The position numbers and the translations under genes are program-made. A model generated the notes under the pieces. It ran no database searches. It saw only the letters and a list, made by a program, of their open reading frames with translations, and was not told the DNA's origin. 64,000 nt of DNA from JACPRL01 sp035573715. GTDB taxonomy: Bacteria > Acidobacteriota > Terriglobia > Acidiferrales > 2-02-FULL-67-57. The stretch's first letter is position 1. Every line of letters starts with the position of its first letter. The DNA lies in NCBI GenBank assembly GCA_035573715.1, contig DATLZZ010000010.1, positions 124,001-188,000 on the forward strand, written 5' to 3'. Shown piece by piece: positions 51,126 through 63,969 of the stretch.

Positions 51126-52304
51126 ATGGTCGGAACTCCGTATGGACGCAGCGCAGTGAAGGAAGCGGTGGAGGCGGCGCAAGCGGCCGCCGCGGCGAAG
51201 AAGCCCGAACGAGTGTGGAACTTCAACCCCGGGCCGGCGGTGCTGCCCCTGCCCGTGCTGGAGGAGGCGCAGCGCGACCTGGTGGCGCTGCCGGGCGTGG
51301 GGATGTCGGTGCTCGAAATCAGCCACCGCTCGAAGACGTTTGAAGGGATTCTGGCCGAAGCGGAAGCCGACCTGCGCGCCGTGCTGGGGATTCCGGCGAA
51401 CTACAAAGTGATTTTTCTGGGCGGCGGCGCCAGCCTGCAGTTTGCCATGGTGGCGATGAACCTCTTGCCCAAGGACGGCTCGGCGGATTACATCGACACG
51501 GGAAGCTGGGCGACGGCGGCCATTAAGGAAGCAAAGAAAATCGGCAAGGTGAATGTGGCGGCGACGACGCAGAGCGACAACTACTCCCGGCTCCCGCGGC
51601 CGGAGGAGATCAAGCTCAACCCGAACGCCGCTTACGTGCATTTCACCTCCAACAACACCATTGAAGGGACGGAGTGGTTCACCGAGCCGGCGGCGGGTGC
51701 GGTGCCGCTGGTCTGCGACGCGTCGTCCGATATTCTGAGCCGGCCGATTGAGGTTTCGAAGTATGGGCTGATTTATGCCGGGGCGCAGAAAAACATGGGG
51801 CCGGCGGGTGTCACGGTGGTCATCATCCGCGAGGACCTGCTGGGGCGGGTGCCGGCGGGGCTGCCGGCGATGCTGGACTACAAGCTGCAGGCGGAGAAGG
51901 GGTCGCTCTATAACACGCCGCCGGTGTTTGCGATCTATATGGTTCGGCTGGTGCTGAAGTGGCTGAAGGGCATCGGCGGGCTCGACGAGATGGAGCGGCG
52001 CAATCGCGAGAAAGCCGACCTGCTCTATGCTGCGATTGACTCGAGCGACGGCTTCTACCGAGGTACGGCGGAGAAGGCGAGCCGGTCGCGGATGAACGTG
52101 ACCTACCGGCTGCCGTCGGAGGAGCTGGAGAAGAAGTTTGTCGAGGAAGCGAAGGCAGCGAAACTCGTCGGGCTGGCGGGCCACCGCAGCGTGGGCGGGA
52201 TCCGCGCCTCGCTGTACAACGCCCTGCCGAAGGAAGCGGTGGAGGCGCTGGTGGCCTTCATGCAAGACTTCAAGCAGAGAAACAGTACCGCCTACGGCAC
52301 CTAG
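51126..52304 (+). CDS. serC: phosphoserine aminotransferase
   Basis: 392 residues. It catalyses the second step of serine synthesis. Key features: NFNPGPAVLPLPVLEEAQRD, ISHRSKTFEGI, FLGGGASLQFAMV, the cofactor Lys in YAGAQKNMGPAG and HRSVGGIRASLYN. It carries an Ala-rich N-terminal extension of about 29 residues before the usual start. GAGGTGAG precedes the ATG. Downstream hairpins at 52346-52403 probably end the transcript. Confidence 0.95.
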   Translation: MVGTPYGRSAVKEAVEAAQAAAAAKKPERVWNFNPGPAVLPLPVLEEAQRDLVALPGVGMSVLEISHRSKTFEGILAEAEADLRAVLGIPANYKVIFLGGGASLQFAMVAMNLLPKDGSADYIDTGSWATAAIKEAKKIGKVNVAATTQSDNYSRLPRPEEIKLNPNAAYVHFTSNNTIEGTEWFTEPAAGAVPLVCDASSDILSRPIEVSKYGLIYAGAQKNMGPAGVTVVIIREDLLGRVPAGLPAMLDYKLQAEKGSLYNTPPVFAIYMVRLVLKWLKGIGGLDEMERRNREKADLLYAAIDSSDGFYRGTAEKASRSRMNVTYRLPSEELEKKFVEEAKAAKLVGLAGHRSVGGIRASLYNALPKEAVEALVAFMQDFKQRNSTAYGT

Positions 52305-52345
52305 CTCGTCATAGAAAACACCGAGAAGCCATTCAAAACCTGCCT

Positions 52346-52363
52346 CAGGGGTTAAAACCCCTG
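52346..52363. repeat. palindromic hairpin CAGGGGT-TAAA-ACCCCTG
   Basis: Perfect 7-bp stem around TAAA, followed by TTCATTT on the plus strand. First of two similar palindromes after serC; may terminate it. Confidence 0.6.
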
Positions 52364-52383
52364 TTCATTTCAGCGCTGTTTAT

Positions 52384-52403
52384 GTCAGGGCTAAAGCCCT
52401 GAC
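52384..52403. repeat. palindromic hairpin GTCAGGGC-TAAA-GCCCTGAC
   Basis: Perfect 8-bp stem with the same TAAA loop, 20 bases after the first. The shared loop and similar arms suggest two copies of a dispersed palindromic repeat that also separates the converging genes. Confidence 0.6.
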
Positions 52404-52439
52404 CCGCCTAGCTGTGGCCCGTGGCGCTCACCGCTAAAC

Positions 52440-52817
52440 TTAGGTTCTGTTCTTGTCGGTGACGGCGAAGGCGATGGCGATGGGGGTGATGATGACGCCC
52501 ACGCCGAAGGCCCAGCCCCAGGCACGGCTGTACGAGCGCCGGTTCCTGTCCATCCAGACGACATCGGCGCGGGAGATGATCTCCGTTCGGGTGACCTTCT
52601 TGCGGGTTTTGGGGTCGAGGTTTTTGACCTGGAGGACGAGCGAGTCGGGCTGGATGTCCAGCAGCTTGCCCTGGTAGACGCGGGCGTCGCGCAGGCGCAG
52701 GGTGACCTGCTTGTTGCGCAAACCGGGATCGATGGGTAGCGGGGCGCCGGGCACGGCTTGCGCCAGAGCAGCTAGGGGAAGCAGCCAAGCAAGCGATAGA
52801 GCAATAACTCTTTTCAT
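52440..52817 (-). CDS. small exported protein with a C-terminal membrane segment
   Basis: 125 residues. A signal peptide (about 1-20, ending LAQA) precedes a small beta-type domain (QVTLRLRDARVYQGKLLDIQ) and a C-terminal hydrophobic segment (WAFGVGVIITPIAIAFAVTD), so it is probably anchored in the membrane. GGAGGG precedes the ATG. No family recognised. Confidence 0.68.
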   Translation of the reverse strand: MKRVIALSLAWLLPLAALAQAVPGAPLPIDPGLRNKQVTLRLRDARVYQGKLLDIQPDSLVLQVKNLDPKTRKKVTRTEIISRADVVWMDRNRRSYSRAWGWAFGVGVIITPIAIAFAVTDKNRT

Positions 52818-52921
52818 TTGTGAAACCCTCCAAATGTTGCTTTCACGCCGAGGCTAGCTGCGGGGATGTGCGGGTGTAACGAAGGCGGGGTGAGGATAGA
52901 ACGAAGTTTGGACGAGGAGGG

Positions 52922-53980
<1,059 letters not shown>

Positions 53981-54050
53981 AGAGCGATGCAGTTTAGCAA
54001 ACGAGACAGAAGAAGCATAGGACGTCGCCGAGGCGTGTGAAGCCGTCTTC

Positions 54051-54848
54051 TCAAGGCGGAAGGCTGCGGAAGGTGGGCGAGAGCAGAAAAAAAAGGGCGA
54101 GGGCGAGGTTGTACCCAAAGTGAACGGCCACACTGGCGAGCGTGCTACCCGCGCGGGCGCGCACGGCGGAAAAGACGATGCCGACCACGCAGATAAGAAT
54201 CATCTGGAACCAGCCCGGCCAGAGCTGGACGAAGTGGATGGCGCCGAAAAGGATGCCGCTGATAAGTACGGCCGGCAGCCCGCCCCAGAGACGCTCGAGC
54301 AGCGTGTAAATGTAGCCGCGGAAGACGAGCTCTTCGATAAAGGGGGCGACGAGAACGGCGGCGCCGAGGATCAAGAGCGAGGCGGCTTTGGTGGTGAAGA
54401 GTCTTTCCAGCATCAGCGGCTCGGGCGGCGGGACGAGGAGATTGGCGCCTTGAATGAGCGGCGCAAGCAGGAAGCCGAGGAGAAAGCCGAAACCCAGGCG
54501 GCCGGCGGGCAGGGCGCGGAAGGCAAGGCTCGACCAGAAGGGCACTCCGCGAATGCGGCGCAGGATCAGATAAAGCGACAACAGCAGAAGAACCTGCCAG
54601 GCAAGCTGCACCGGCACTAGGAAAAACGCGTTATGCTGCAGACCCTCGCGCAGTTGCTGCTCAAGCTGCGGCAAGGGAATCCCCGGCTGCTGCTGGTGGA
54701 CGACGGCGACGTGGGCGGCGACTGCAACCAGCTGCACGCCGATGTTCAGCACCACGGCGAGCAGAATGAAGAGAAACAAATCGAGCAGCCCGCCAAGAGG
54801 ACGAGCCGACGGCAGGGGAGTTTCCTGGTCGCTGGTGGCCAAGGGCAT
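54051..54848 (-). CDS. CPBP-family intramembrane metalloprotease-like protein
   Basis: 265 residues with about seven or eight hydrophobic helices. The CPBP (CAAX protease and bacteriocin-processing) motifs are present: EELVFRGYIY (EExxxR), ILFGAIHFVQ (FxxxH) and the later VHFGYN. These enzymes cleave within the membrane; the substrate here is unknown. Confidence 0.85.
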   Translation of the reverse strand: MPLATSDQETPLPSARPLGGLLDLFLFILLAVVLNIGVQLVAVAAHVAVVHQQQPGIPLPQLEQQLREGLQHNAFFLVPVQLAWQVLLLLSLYLILRRIRGVPFWSSLAFRALPAGRLGFGFLLGFLLAPLIQGANLLVPPPEPLMLERLFTTKAASLLILGAAVLVAPFIEELVFRGYIYTLLERLWGGLPAVLISGILFGAIHFVQLWPGWFQMILICVVGIVFSAVRARAGSTLASVAVHFGYNLALALFFLLSPTFRSLPP

Positions 54849-54921
54849 CGGGAGTTGACTCTAGCAGTGAGTGGAGAGACAGGCAACTGCGAGGAAAGGC
54901 AAGAGCAGGTCGCTCGATTTC

Positions 54922-54939
54922 GTCCCGACTCCGTCGGGG
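54922..54939. repeat. GTCCCGAC-type hairpin, second copy
   Basis: CCCGAC (54924-54929) and GTCGGG (54933-54938) around TCC, with CGCTC-rich flanks like the copy at 14616-14634. It sits in the gap upstream of the CPBP gene and after the next gene's stop. Confidence 0.5.
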
Positions 54940-54964
54940 CTCCGCTCGGGATGACATTCGTGGG

Positions 54965-55939
54965 CTAGGTGTTCTCGATGAGGGCGGCGGCGAGGAGGGG
55001 GATGAGGAGCTCGTGCGGGCCGGTGAGCGAGATGGCCCGGGCGCGCAGCGCGTGCGCGGGCCGCAGGAGAACGTTCTGCGTCGGGCGGTAGTGCTGGAGG
55101 AAGTCAAGGTTGGCTGTCGTGAAGCCAGTGAGCGGACGACCGAGCCCGCGCACCGCGGCAAGCGCCTTTAGGAAAACTTCCGGCAGGATGACCGCCGAGC
55201 CGCAGTTCAGATAAACCCCGCCGCGGTGCAACCGCGCCGCGCCGGCGCAGAAAAGTCGGAAGTCGCGAAAGCTTGCGGCGCCCAGCGCGGCGCCGTCGGC
55301 GCTGGCGTGGATGTGGAAGATGTCGGTGCCGAACGCCAGGTGCACCGTGAACGGTACGCGGTGGCGATAGGCCTGGGCGAGGAGTGAAACCTCAGCAAAC
55401 CGAGCGGGACTGGAGGCCCCGGGCTCTCCCCGCGCCAGGAACCCTCCGACAGCTTCTCCGAAGCCGATTTCCTCGCGCTGCGCGAACTTCGCCAACTTGT
55501 TAAGCAGCGCACCTGTTTCCTCTGCCAGGCCGAAGCGGCCGCGGGCGAGCTGGGCTTCGACGTCTTCGGAGGTGCGACCAGCTAGCGCGATTTCAAAGTC
55601 GTGGATGAGAGCGGCGCCGGTCGTCGCAATGCCGCTGACGAAGCCGCGCCGCATGAGGTCGATGAGGATGGGGGCCAGGCCGGTCTTGATGACATGGCCG
55701 CCGAGGCCCCAGAGGATTGGCTTCTTCTTACGGCGCGCGTCGAACAGGGCTTCAACCAGGCGGTTGAATTCCGCGGCGGCAAGAATGGCAGGGAGGGTTT
55801 TTAGAAAATCCTTGAACTTGAAGCCTCGCTTGTGCGGGCGGGCGAACTCGCGCGGCGTGACCTTGGAGGGGCGCTGGGCGAGCGGCTCAGTTTTCAGACC
55901 CGTGAATTCGAGCGGGTCGACGTGGTAAACGCTTTTCAT
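54965..55939 (-). CDS. conserved protein, possibly deoxyhypusine-synthase-like fold
   Basis: 324 residues with no signal peptide. The middle has GGHVIKTGLAPILIDLMRRG and IATTGAALIHDFEIALAG, recalling the nucleotide-binding core of deoxyhypusine synthase-like proteins (TTGA...HD). The catalytic lysine region of true deoxyhypusine synthase is not recognised, and bacteria with no archaeal-type eIF5A have no need for it, so another reaction is likely. A later piece GTDIFHIHASADGAALG has conserved-looking His residues. I treat function as unassigned. Confidence 0.6.
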   Translation of the reverse strand: MKSVYHVDPLEFTGLKTEPLAQRPSKVTPREFARPHKRGFKFKDFLKTLPAILAAAEFNRLVEALFDARRKKKPILWGLGGHVIKTGLAPILIDLMRRGFVSGIATTGAALIHDFEIALAGRTSEDVEAQLARGRFGLAEETGALLNKLAKFAQREEIGFGEAVGGFLARGEPGASSPARFAEVSLLAQAYRHRVPFTVHLAFGTDIFHIHASADGAALGAASFRDFRLFCAGAARLHRGGVYLNCGSAVILPEVFLKALAAVRGLGRPLTGFTTANLDFLQHYRPTQNVLLRPAHALRARAISLTGPHELLIPLLAAALIENT

Positions 55940-55982
55940 TTCACCGCGTGAAGCCTATCACCAAAATACAGATTTGTGGAAC

Positions 55983-56012
55983 CACGGATGAACACGGATT
56001 AACACGGACAGA
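55983..56012. repeat. 10-bp tandem repeat CACGGATGAA
   Basis: Three imperfect copies (CACGGATGAA, CACGGATTAA, CACGGACAGA) in the gap between the conserved protein gene and uvrA. A low-complexity patch with no gene. Confidence 0.7.
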
Positions 56013-56014
56013 AA

Positions 56015-58822
<2,808 letters not shown>

Positions 58823-58912
58823 TGGCGAACGGTACGCAGAGTCCCTCAGTGAGGCTCACGCACACGAATCGAACCTATCAGCTTAGCCAAGCAGTGGAAG
58901 TACGGTCAAGGA

Positions 58913-61474
58913 TCAGTCGTGCACAGCGGTGCAATGCACCGTACCGGTTTTTGCCGTCGCGCCGTCGTCGTTGACGACGCGGACGACGACGGAAGAGGCG
59001 GAGACGGATTCAAGGTGGTGCATGCGGAGGGAGTTGGCGCCGGCGGTGGCTTCGACGACCGAGCAGTTGGCGGTGTAGTTGGCGTCGGCGAAGGCGGTGG
59101 TCCAGCTCACCGTCACCGCGGCGGAGCTCGACGCCGCAATCGAGCCGGTGGAGACGCGGGCGTGCTTGAAGCCACCACCGTCGGCGACGATGCCGGTGGT
59201 GAACCGGAACTTGTCATTCGAGCCGGTGGAAAGCGTATCGGCGGCGCTGCGCTCCAGCCGGGTGTCGCCGGTCGAGCCGAACTCAATGGCGTCGGCATCG
59301 CTGCGCAGCCGGATGCGCAGGACGCTGCTGCTGTCCAGAAACTCGTGGTGCTGGCCGGAGCGGTAGGCGGTGCGCAGCCCGCTGGCAAACGAAACGCGGT
59401 TCAAGCCGCCCGAATCGGCCCACTCGATGGCGTTGCTGCTCGATTTGCGGATGCGCGTCTGCATCGTGCCGCGGTCTTGAAACTCCAGGTCGGTGTTCTG
59501 CGCCGCCGACGAGCCGCTGTTCAGGACAATCTGCATCGAGGAGTCGGCGCCGTTGTGAACCCGGAAATCCCACTGGCCGGTGTTGCCGGAGGTTGGGATG
59601 CCGTTGTTGTTCAGCAGCAGCCAGCGGGTTTGCGAGCCGGAATCAATCGCCGGATTGGTCGAAGTCCAGCCGTTGAACTGCACGCCCTGGATGGTGACAA
59701 ACTGCGTGGTGCCAGCCCCGATGTGCGCGATGGCCTTACCGCTGGCACCGTTGGTTCCGGCGGTGATAGCCCCGCCGAGGATGCTGGTGGAGACGACGAA
59801 CCTTCCCGCCGACGGATTGAACGCAATCACACGGCTGTTGGCGGTGGCGTCGCCATTGTTTTCAAACCAGCAGTTGACGAAGCTGTTGCCCACTGCGTTC
59901 TGGGTTACGGCGCGGATCTCGACGCCGTAGGTGCCGGTGTTCGATTGAATCAGGCTGTTGACGAACAGGTTGCCGCTGGCACCGTCCTCGATGAGCACCG
60001 GGTTCATGTTGTCCTGGTCGATGCGGATGCCGTTGAACTGGTTGTTATTCGACGTCCCGCGCAGGCTGATTGCCAGCCGGTTGTTGCGGAAATAGACGTT
60101 CTCGACGATTCCGTTCTGCGAGTAGTTGGTGGTGCCGCTCAACCGCAGGGCCTCCGAGCCGCTGGTGGAGAAGTCGCGCAGGTGCAGGTTGCGCACGACC
60201 GTCCGGTTGGACTCGAGCAGCTCCACCCCGTACACGTTGTTGTTGGCACCGCCGTACTGAACGACACCGTTTTCGATGATCACCTGGTTGTTGGCTGTGC
60301 CGGTGACCTGGAGGGCGGCGGTGCCGGCGGCGCCTGTGTAGGTCAGGACGGCGCCGTTGAGGTCGAGGGTAAGGGTCCTGTTGTTGCCGAGCGTGCTGCG
60401 ATTGATGACAATGGGCGTAGAGTAGGAGTACGCCCCGGCGGGCACCGTCACGACGCCGCCGGTGGCGTAGATCTCCGCCAGCGCGGCGTTGACTTTCGCT
60501 CCGATGTCCGCCCCGAAAAACAGATTGGCGTTGAGGACGCGGTTGAGGCGCTGGAGCTGGGGTGAGCCGCGCAGGTCGAGCAAGCTGATGTTGGCGGGAA
60601 GGGAGGTGGGCGCGCCGGCGCCGAGGTTGGAGGGCAGCACCACCAGGCAGTTGAGGCTGCCGCAGTCGCTGCTGGCGGCGTCGATTTTGGCCGGGACCCC
60701 CGACTCGAGCCAGAGAAACGGGTCAACGATTCGGATTTCATTCAGCCGCTTGAACGCGGCGCTGTAGAGCCCCGGCAAACTGAGGTTGGCGCCGAACTCA
60801 ATCGTTCCCTGCGAGCCGGCGATGACCGGCAAATACTGCGTGCCGTCGAAAATCTCCAGGCCGCCGGCGCGGAAACGGAGGCGGTTCAGGTCGGAGCGAT
60901 GGAAGACGGAACCGGAGGTCGCCGTGGCCGGGTCCGAGGTTTGGCCGAGCAGGCGAAGGTGGAAAAAGCTCTCCGGGTCGGCGCCGAAGGTGGCGCTGCC
61001 GCCCACGGTGAGATTGCCGGTAACGTTGAGGTTGCCGGTGACGCTGCCGGTGGGCGGAACCAGCGTGTCGGTGGCCGTAACGGGGAGCGAGCCGAGGTCC
61101 ACCGCCGCGCCGCTGAGGGTGTAGTTGGCTGAGGGCACGACGACGAGGTTGTTCAGGTCGAGCACGCGCACGCGATAAAACGTGCCGGCGGGGTCGAGCG
61201 TGTCGTTGCCCTGCACGGTGCAGCCGGCGGCGATTTGTCCGGCGGTGACGGCGCAGCTTGTCTTGACCGGCGCGAACACAATCGGCGGCGTCGTGGTCTT
61301 CGCCGGCTGCGACAGCGTGAACTCGATGGTGCCGTTGATCGGCGTCCCGTCCGGCTTCTTGATCGTGCCGGAGACAGTGGTGGCGTGCAGCGGAATGACG
61401 GCAAAAAGAGAAAATAGAAAACAGAAAACTACCCTTCCTATTTTCTCTTTTCTAATTTCCATTTTCGCTTTCAT
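58913..61474 (-). CDS. exported beta-helix / tailspike-like protein
   Basis: 853 residues. It starts with a signal peptide (about 12-32, VVFCFLFSLFAVIPLHA) followed by a small carboxypeptidase-regulatory or prealbumin-like beta domain (VSGTIKKPDGTPINGTIEF). Next is a fibre-like piece (GNLNVTGNLTVGGSATFGAD, then SVFHRSDLNRLRFRAGG), a right-handed parallel beta-helix region (about 390-600, with Asn/Ser-rich coils as in pectin lyase-like folds) and a beta-rich C-terminus. AGGAG seven bases before ATG 61474 supports the start. A signal peptide is unexpected for a phage tail fibre, so it may be a secreted surface protein. Confidence 0.72.
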   Translation of the reverse strand: MKAKMEIRKEKIGRVVFCFLFSLFAVIPLHATTVSGTIKKPDGTPINGTIEFTLSQPAKTTTPPIVFAPVKTSCAVTAGQIAAGCTVQGNDTLDPAGTFYRVRVLDLNNLVVVPSANYTLSGAAVDLGSLPVTATDTLVPPTGSVTGNLNVTGNLTVGGSATFGADPESFFHLRLLGQTSDPATATSGSVFHRSDLNRLRFRAGGLEIFDGTQYLPVIAGSQGTIEFGANLSLPGLYSAAFKRLNEIRIVDPFLWLESGVPAKIDAASSDCGSLNCLVVLPSNLGAGAPTSLPANISLLDLRGSPQLQRLNRVLNANLFFGADIGAKVNAALAEIYATGGVVTVPAGAYSYSTPIVINRSTLGNNRTLTLDLNGAVLTYTGAAGTAALQVTGTANNQVIIENGVVQYGGANNNVYGVELLESNRTVVRNLHLRDFSTSGSEALRLSGTTNYSQNGIVENVYFRNNRLAISLRGTSNNNQFNGIRIDQDNMNPVLIEDGASGNLFVNSLIQSNTGTYGVEIRAVTQNAVGNSFVNCWFENNGDATANSRVIAFNPSAGRFVVSTSILGGAITAGTNGASGKAIAHIGAGTTQFVTIQGVQFNGWTSTNPAIDSGSQTRWLLLNNNGIPTSGNTGQWDFRVHNGADSSMQIVLNSGSSAAQNTDLEFQDRGTMQTRIRKSSSNAIEWADSGGLNRVSFASGLRTAYRSGQHHEFLDSSSVLRIRLRSDADAIEFGSTGDTRLERSAADTLSTGSNDKFRFTTGIVADGGGFKHARVSTGSIAASSSAAVTVSWTTAFADANYTANCSVVEATAGANSLRMHHLESVSASSVVVRVVNDDGATAKTGTVHCTAVHD

Positions 61475-61486
61475 TGTTCTTCTCCT

Positions 61487-63958
61487 TTACGAAAGTGGCC
61501 CGAAGCCGTCGCCGCCGCCTTCGCCACCGGCGCCGCCGCCCGAAGAGCCGCCGGCGCCGCCCGAGTCCTGCGAAGCGGCCTGGTCTTTGGTGAGATAGGC
61601 GGGAAACTGGTAGAGACCGGCGGCGGCGTCCCAGGAGATGTCGGCGTCGCGAATCTCGTCGGCGGGCTCGTAAGCGGGCGGAATGAAGCCGGAGCCGAGC
61701 GCCACCCAGTCAATCTCCAAGTCCTCATTGGCCTTCGATGCCGCCGTCGCCTCCGACCAGAGAAAGACGTTGAGCGCGTCGGGCACGGCCTGGTCGGTGC
61801 GCAGCACGAAGCCGGCGAAGCGCACCACGTGCCGAGGGAGAATGCTGCCCGCTTTGAGGGTGGCGATGTACTTGGAGCCGTCGGCGCGGGTGTAGTCCTC
61901 GGTGTGCGAGTCGAGCTTGAGTTTGACGTCTTTGTTGTAGCGCCCGTCGGCCCCGGTGTGGCGCAACGACACGGCCAGCATCACGCGCTGGCCGGGCTTG
62001 AAGAGCCGCCCGAGGTTCTTCCACAGCGTGCGCACGCCGATTTTGTCCACGTTGGAGGTTTTGGTCTTCAGTTTCACTTTGTCGCTGGGAACGTCGTGCT
62101 CGACGTCGGTGGGCACGGCGGGCGTCCCGCCGGCGTTCGAGTATTCCTTCCAGTATTTCGGCCGCGTCGCGCCCTCCTGGCCGGCAAGGCCGCTGCGGAA
62201 GAAGCTGCCGTTCTGAAGCAGGTTGCGCATCTGGGGGGCGTTGGCGGCGATGCCGGGGCCGGGCTGGGGCGCGTGGACGAGCTGCTGCTGCGGGCCGGCG
62301 GTGTCGACGTAGACCGCGGCGTCGTACTCACGCGCGAAGAGTTGGCGCGAGCCGTCAGGCTCGTCGGTGATTTCGAGAATCTCCCACTCGCGGGTGCGGG
62401 AGTAATCGAGGTCGTCCGGCGCGGTCAGAACGTCGCCGGGCAGCAGGTCGAGCGCGCCGATGGTGTCGGGCAAGAGCCGGCAGCGAAGCTGGCGAGGAAA
62501 GCCGAGCGTGCGCAGGCGGAGATGCTCGGCCAGCCGCTCGGCGCGCTCGCCGGTGGAGTTGCCGAGATCGGCCTCGACTTTCAGCGTGCGTCCGACGGCG
62601 TCCTGGTGGTCTTCATCGGCGGCTTGCTTGAGCTGCGGCTGAAAATCCAGCGAAGGGTTGGAATACTTGCGAGCACTGGCCTGGTCGGCGCTGAAGGCGG
62701 TCTTCAGCTTGAGCGAAGTGTCGCTGGCGACCTCGTCGATGAGCCGCGACTCGCCCGCTTGCGGGCCATCGACCAGCGCGATGGACTGCCCGGGCAGGAA
62801 AAACTTTGTGAACTGCGTGCCGCTGCCGGTGACGGTGACGCCGGCGCTGGTGACGGTGCCGGCGCCGCGGCCGGAATCGAGGGCGCGGTAGCGGAACACA
62901 AAACGGTTGGGCGAGTTGCGCAGCGAGCGGCGGGCAAGTTGGAGCGAATCGGCGGCGAGGTGGTCCCGCGCGGCGGTGAGCTGGGCCGCGCGCGCCGCGT
63001 CGGCAAACGCCGCCAGCTTCCCGTTGCGCTCCAACAGATAGCCGCGGCCGAGCAGCAGCAGCCACTCCAGCGCCCGCAGCAGATCAGTCGAATCCACGAA
63101 CGCCGGGTGGGCCTCGAAGCGTTTCACCTCCTCGCCGTTGATGCTCAGCGGGGCGTCACAGAAGTCGGCCCAGCCTTTCCACGCCGCGAAGTCAACGCGG
63201 TCTTTCACCGCTTGCGGCAGCGCTTCGCCGGCCTTGCCGTGCGGGAAGAGAAAGCGCCGCAAGAGAATATCGAGCGCGACCCAGGCGGGATTGGAAGAAT
63301 AGCCGTAGGCAGTCTGCGCGCCGCTGGGGTCGAACTGGCGCACGCGCAGCGTGCGATAGATGCCCAGCACGCGAAAGTCAGGGCCGGGCTGCGTCGGGTC
63401 GCGGCGCAGCCGCAGCGCCACGTAGGCGGTGCGCGAAAACGTCAGCGGCGGCGCGAAGTCGGCGGGGAAGAACGAGCAGAGTTTCTGGTTGCGACTGGCG
63501 GGATCGGTTTCCGCGCCCGGCTCGCCGTCAAGGCCGGGATGAAAATGAAAGACGCTCGCATCGGCGAGATCAATTTCGCTCCCGTTCACCCAGACGCGCT
63601 CGGGCCCGTCCCACTCGCCTTCGCCCAGCGCGATGAACAGGCTGACGGTGTCGTCGTGGTTTTCCTGCTGGAAAACCAGATTGCCGCCGACAATGTGGCG
63701 GCCGTAGGCGAGTGGAATGGGGCGGTCGAGAGTGGAGGTGAGCAGCTCCAGCTTTTCCGTCTGGCGCGCCGGCGGCAATTCGCGCTCGGGGCCAAAGGGT
63801 CCGCCGCCAATGGGCCCGCGAGTGTCATCATCCAGCAGCGGCGAGAACAGAATGCGGCCGCCGGCGCCGCGCAGGTTCCAACTCAGGCTGCGGAGAAACT
63901 GCTGGATGAGCCACTGCCACACGTTCTGGCCGGTGGGGAAGGTGGGGGGAGTGCCCAT
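61487..63958 (-). CDS. phage tail tip / baseplate-like protein
   Basis: 823 residues. The N-terminal region (RPIPLAYGRHIVGGNLVFQQ, then LFIALGEGEWDGPERVWVNG) resembles phage tail tip/host-specificity proteins (J-like, Phage-tail_3). Further segments include LRTLGFPRQLRCRLLPDTIG and GDVLTAPDDL, common to these proteins, then a beta-rich C-terminus with a long Gly/Ser tail (GGAGGSSGGGAGGEGGGDG). It ends 12 bases before the tailspike-like gene. Upstream genes of the module lie beyond the window. Confidence 0.7.
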   Translation of the reverse strand: MGTPPTFPTGQNVWQWLIQQFLRSLSWNLRGAGGRILFSPLLDDDTRGPIGGGPFGPERELPPARQTEKLELLTSTLDRPIPLAYGRHIVGGNLVFQQENHDDTVSLFIALGEGEWDGPERVWVNGSEIDLADASVFHFHPGLDGEPGAETDPASRNQKLCSFFPADFAPPLTFSRTAYVALRLRRDPTQPGPDFRVLGIYRTLRVRQFDPSGAQTAYGYSSNPAWVALDILLRRFLFPHGKAGEALPQAVKDRVDFAAWKGWADFCDAPLSINGEEVKRFEAHPAFVDSTDLLRALEWLLLLGRGYLLERNGKLAAFADAARAAQLTAARDHLAADSLQLARRSLRNSPNRFVFRYRALDSGRGAGTVTSAGVTVTGSGTQFTKFFLPGQSIALVDGPQAGESRLIDEVASDTSLKLKTAFSADQASARKYSNPSLDFQPQLKQAADEDHQDAVGRTLKVEADLGNSTGERAERLAEHLRLRTLGFPRQLRCRLLPDTIGALDLLPGDVLTAPDDLDYSRTREWEILEITDEPDGSRQLFAREYDAAVYVDTAGPQQQLVHAPQPGPGIAANAPQMRNLLQNGSFFRSGLAGQEGATRPKYWKEYSNAGGTPAVPTDVEHDVPSDKVKLKTKTSNVDKIGVRTLWKNLGRLFKPGQRVMLAVSLRHTGADGRYNKDVKLKLDSHTEDYTRADGSKYIATLKAGSILPRHVVRFAGFVLRTDQAVPDALNVFLWSEATAASKANEDLEIDWVALGSGFIPPAYEPADEIRDADISWDAAAGLYQFPAYLTKDQAASQDSGGAGGSSGGGAGGEGGGDGFGPLS

Positions 63959-63969
63959 GCCAGCTTGTC

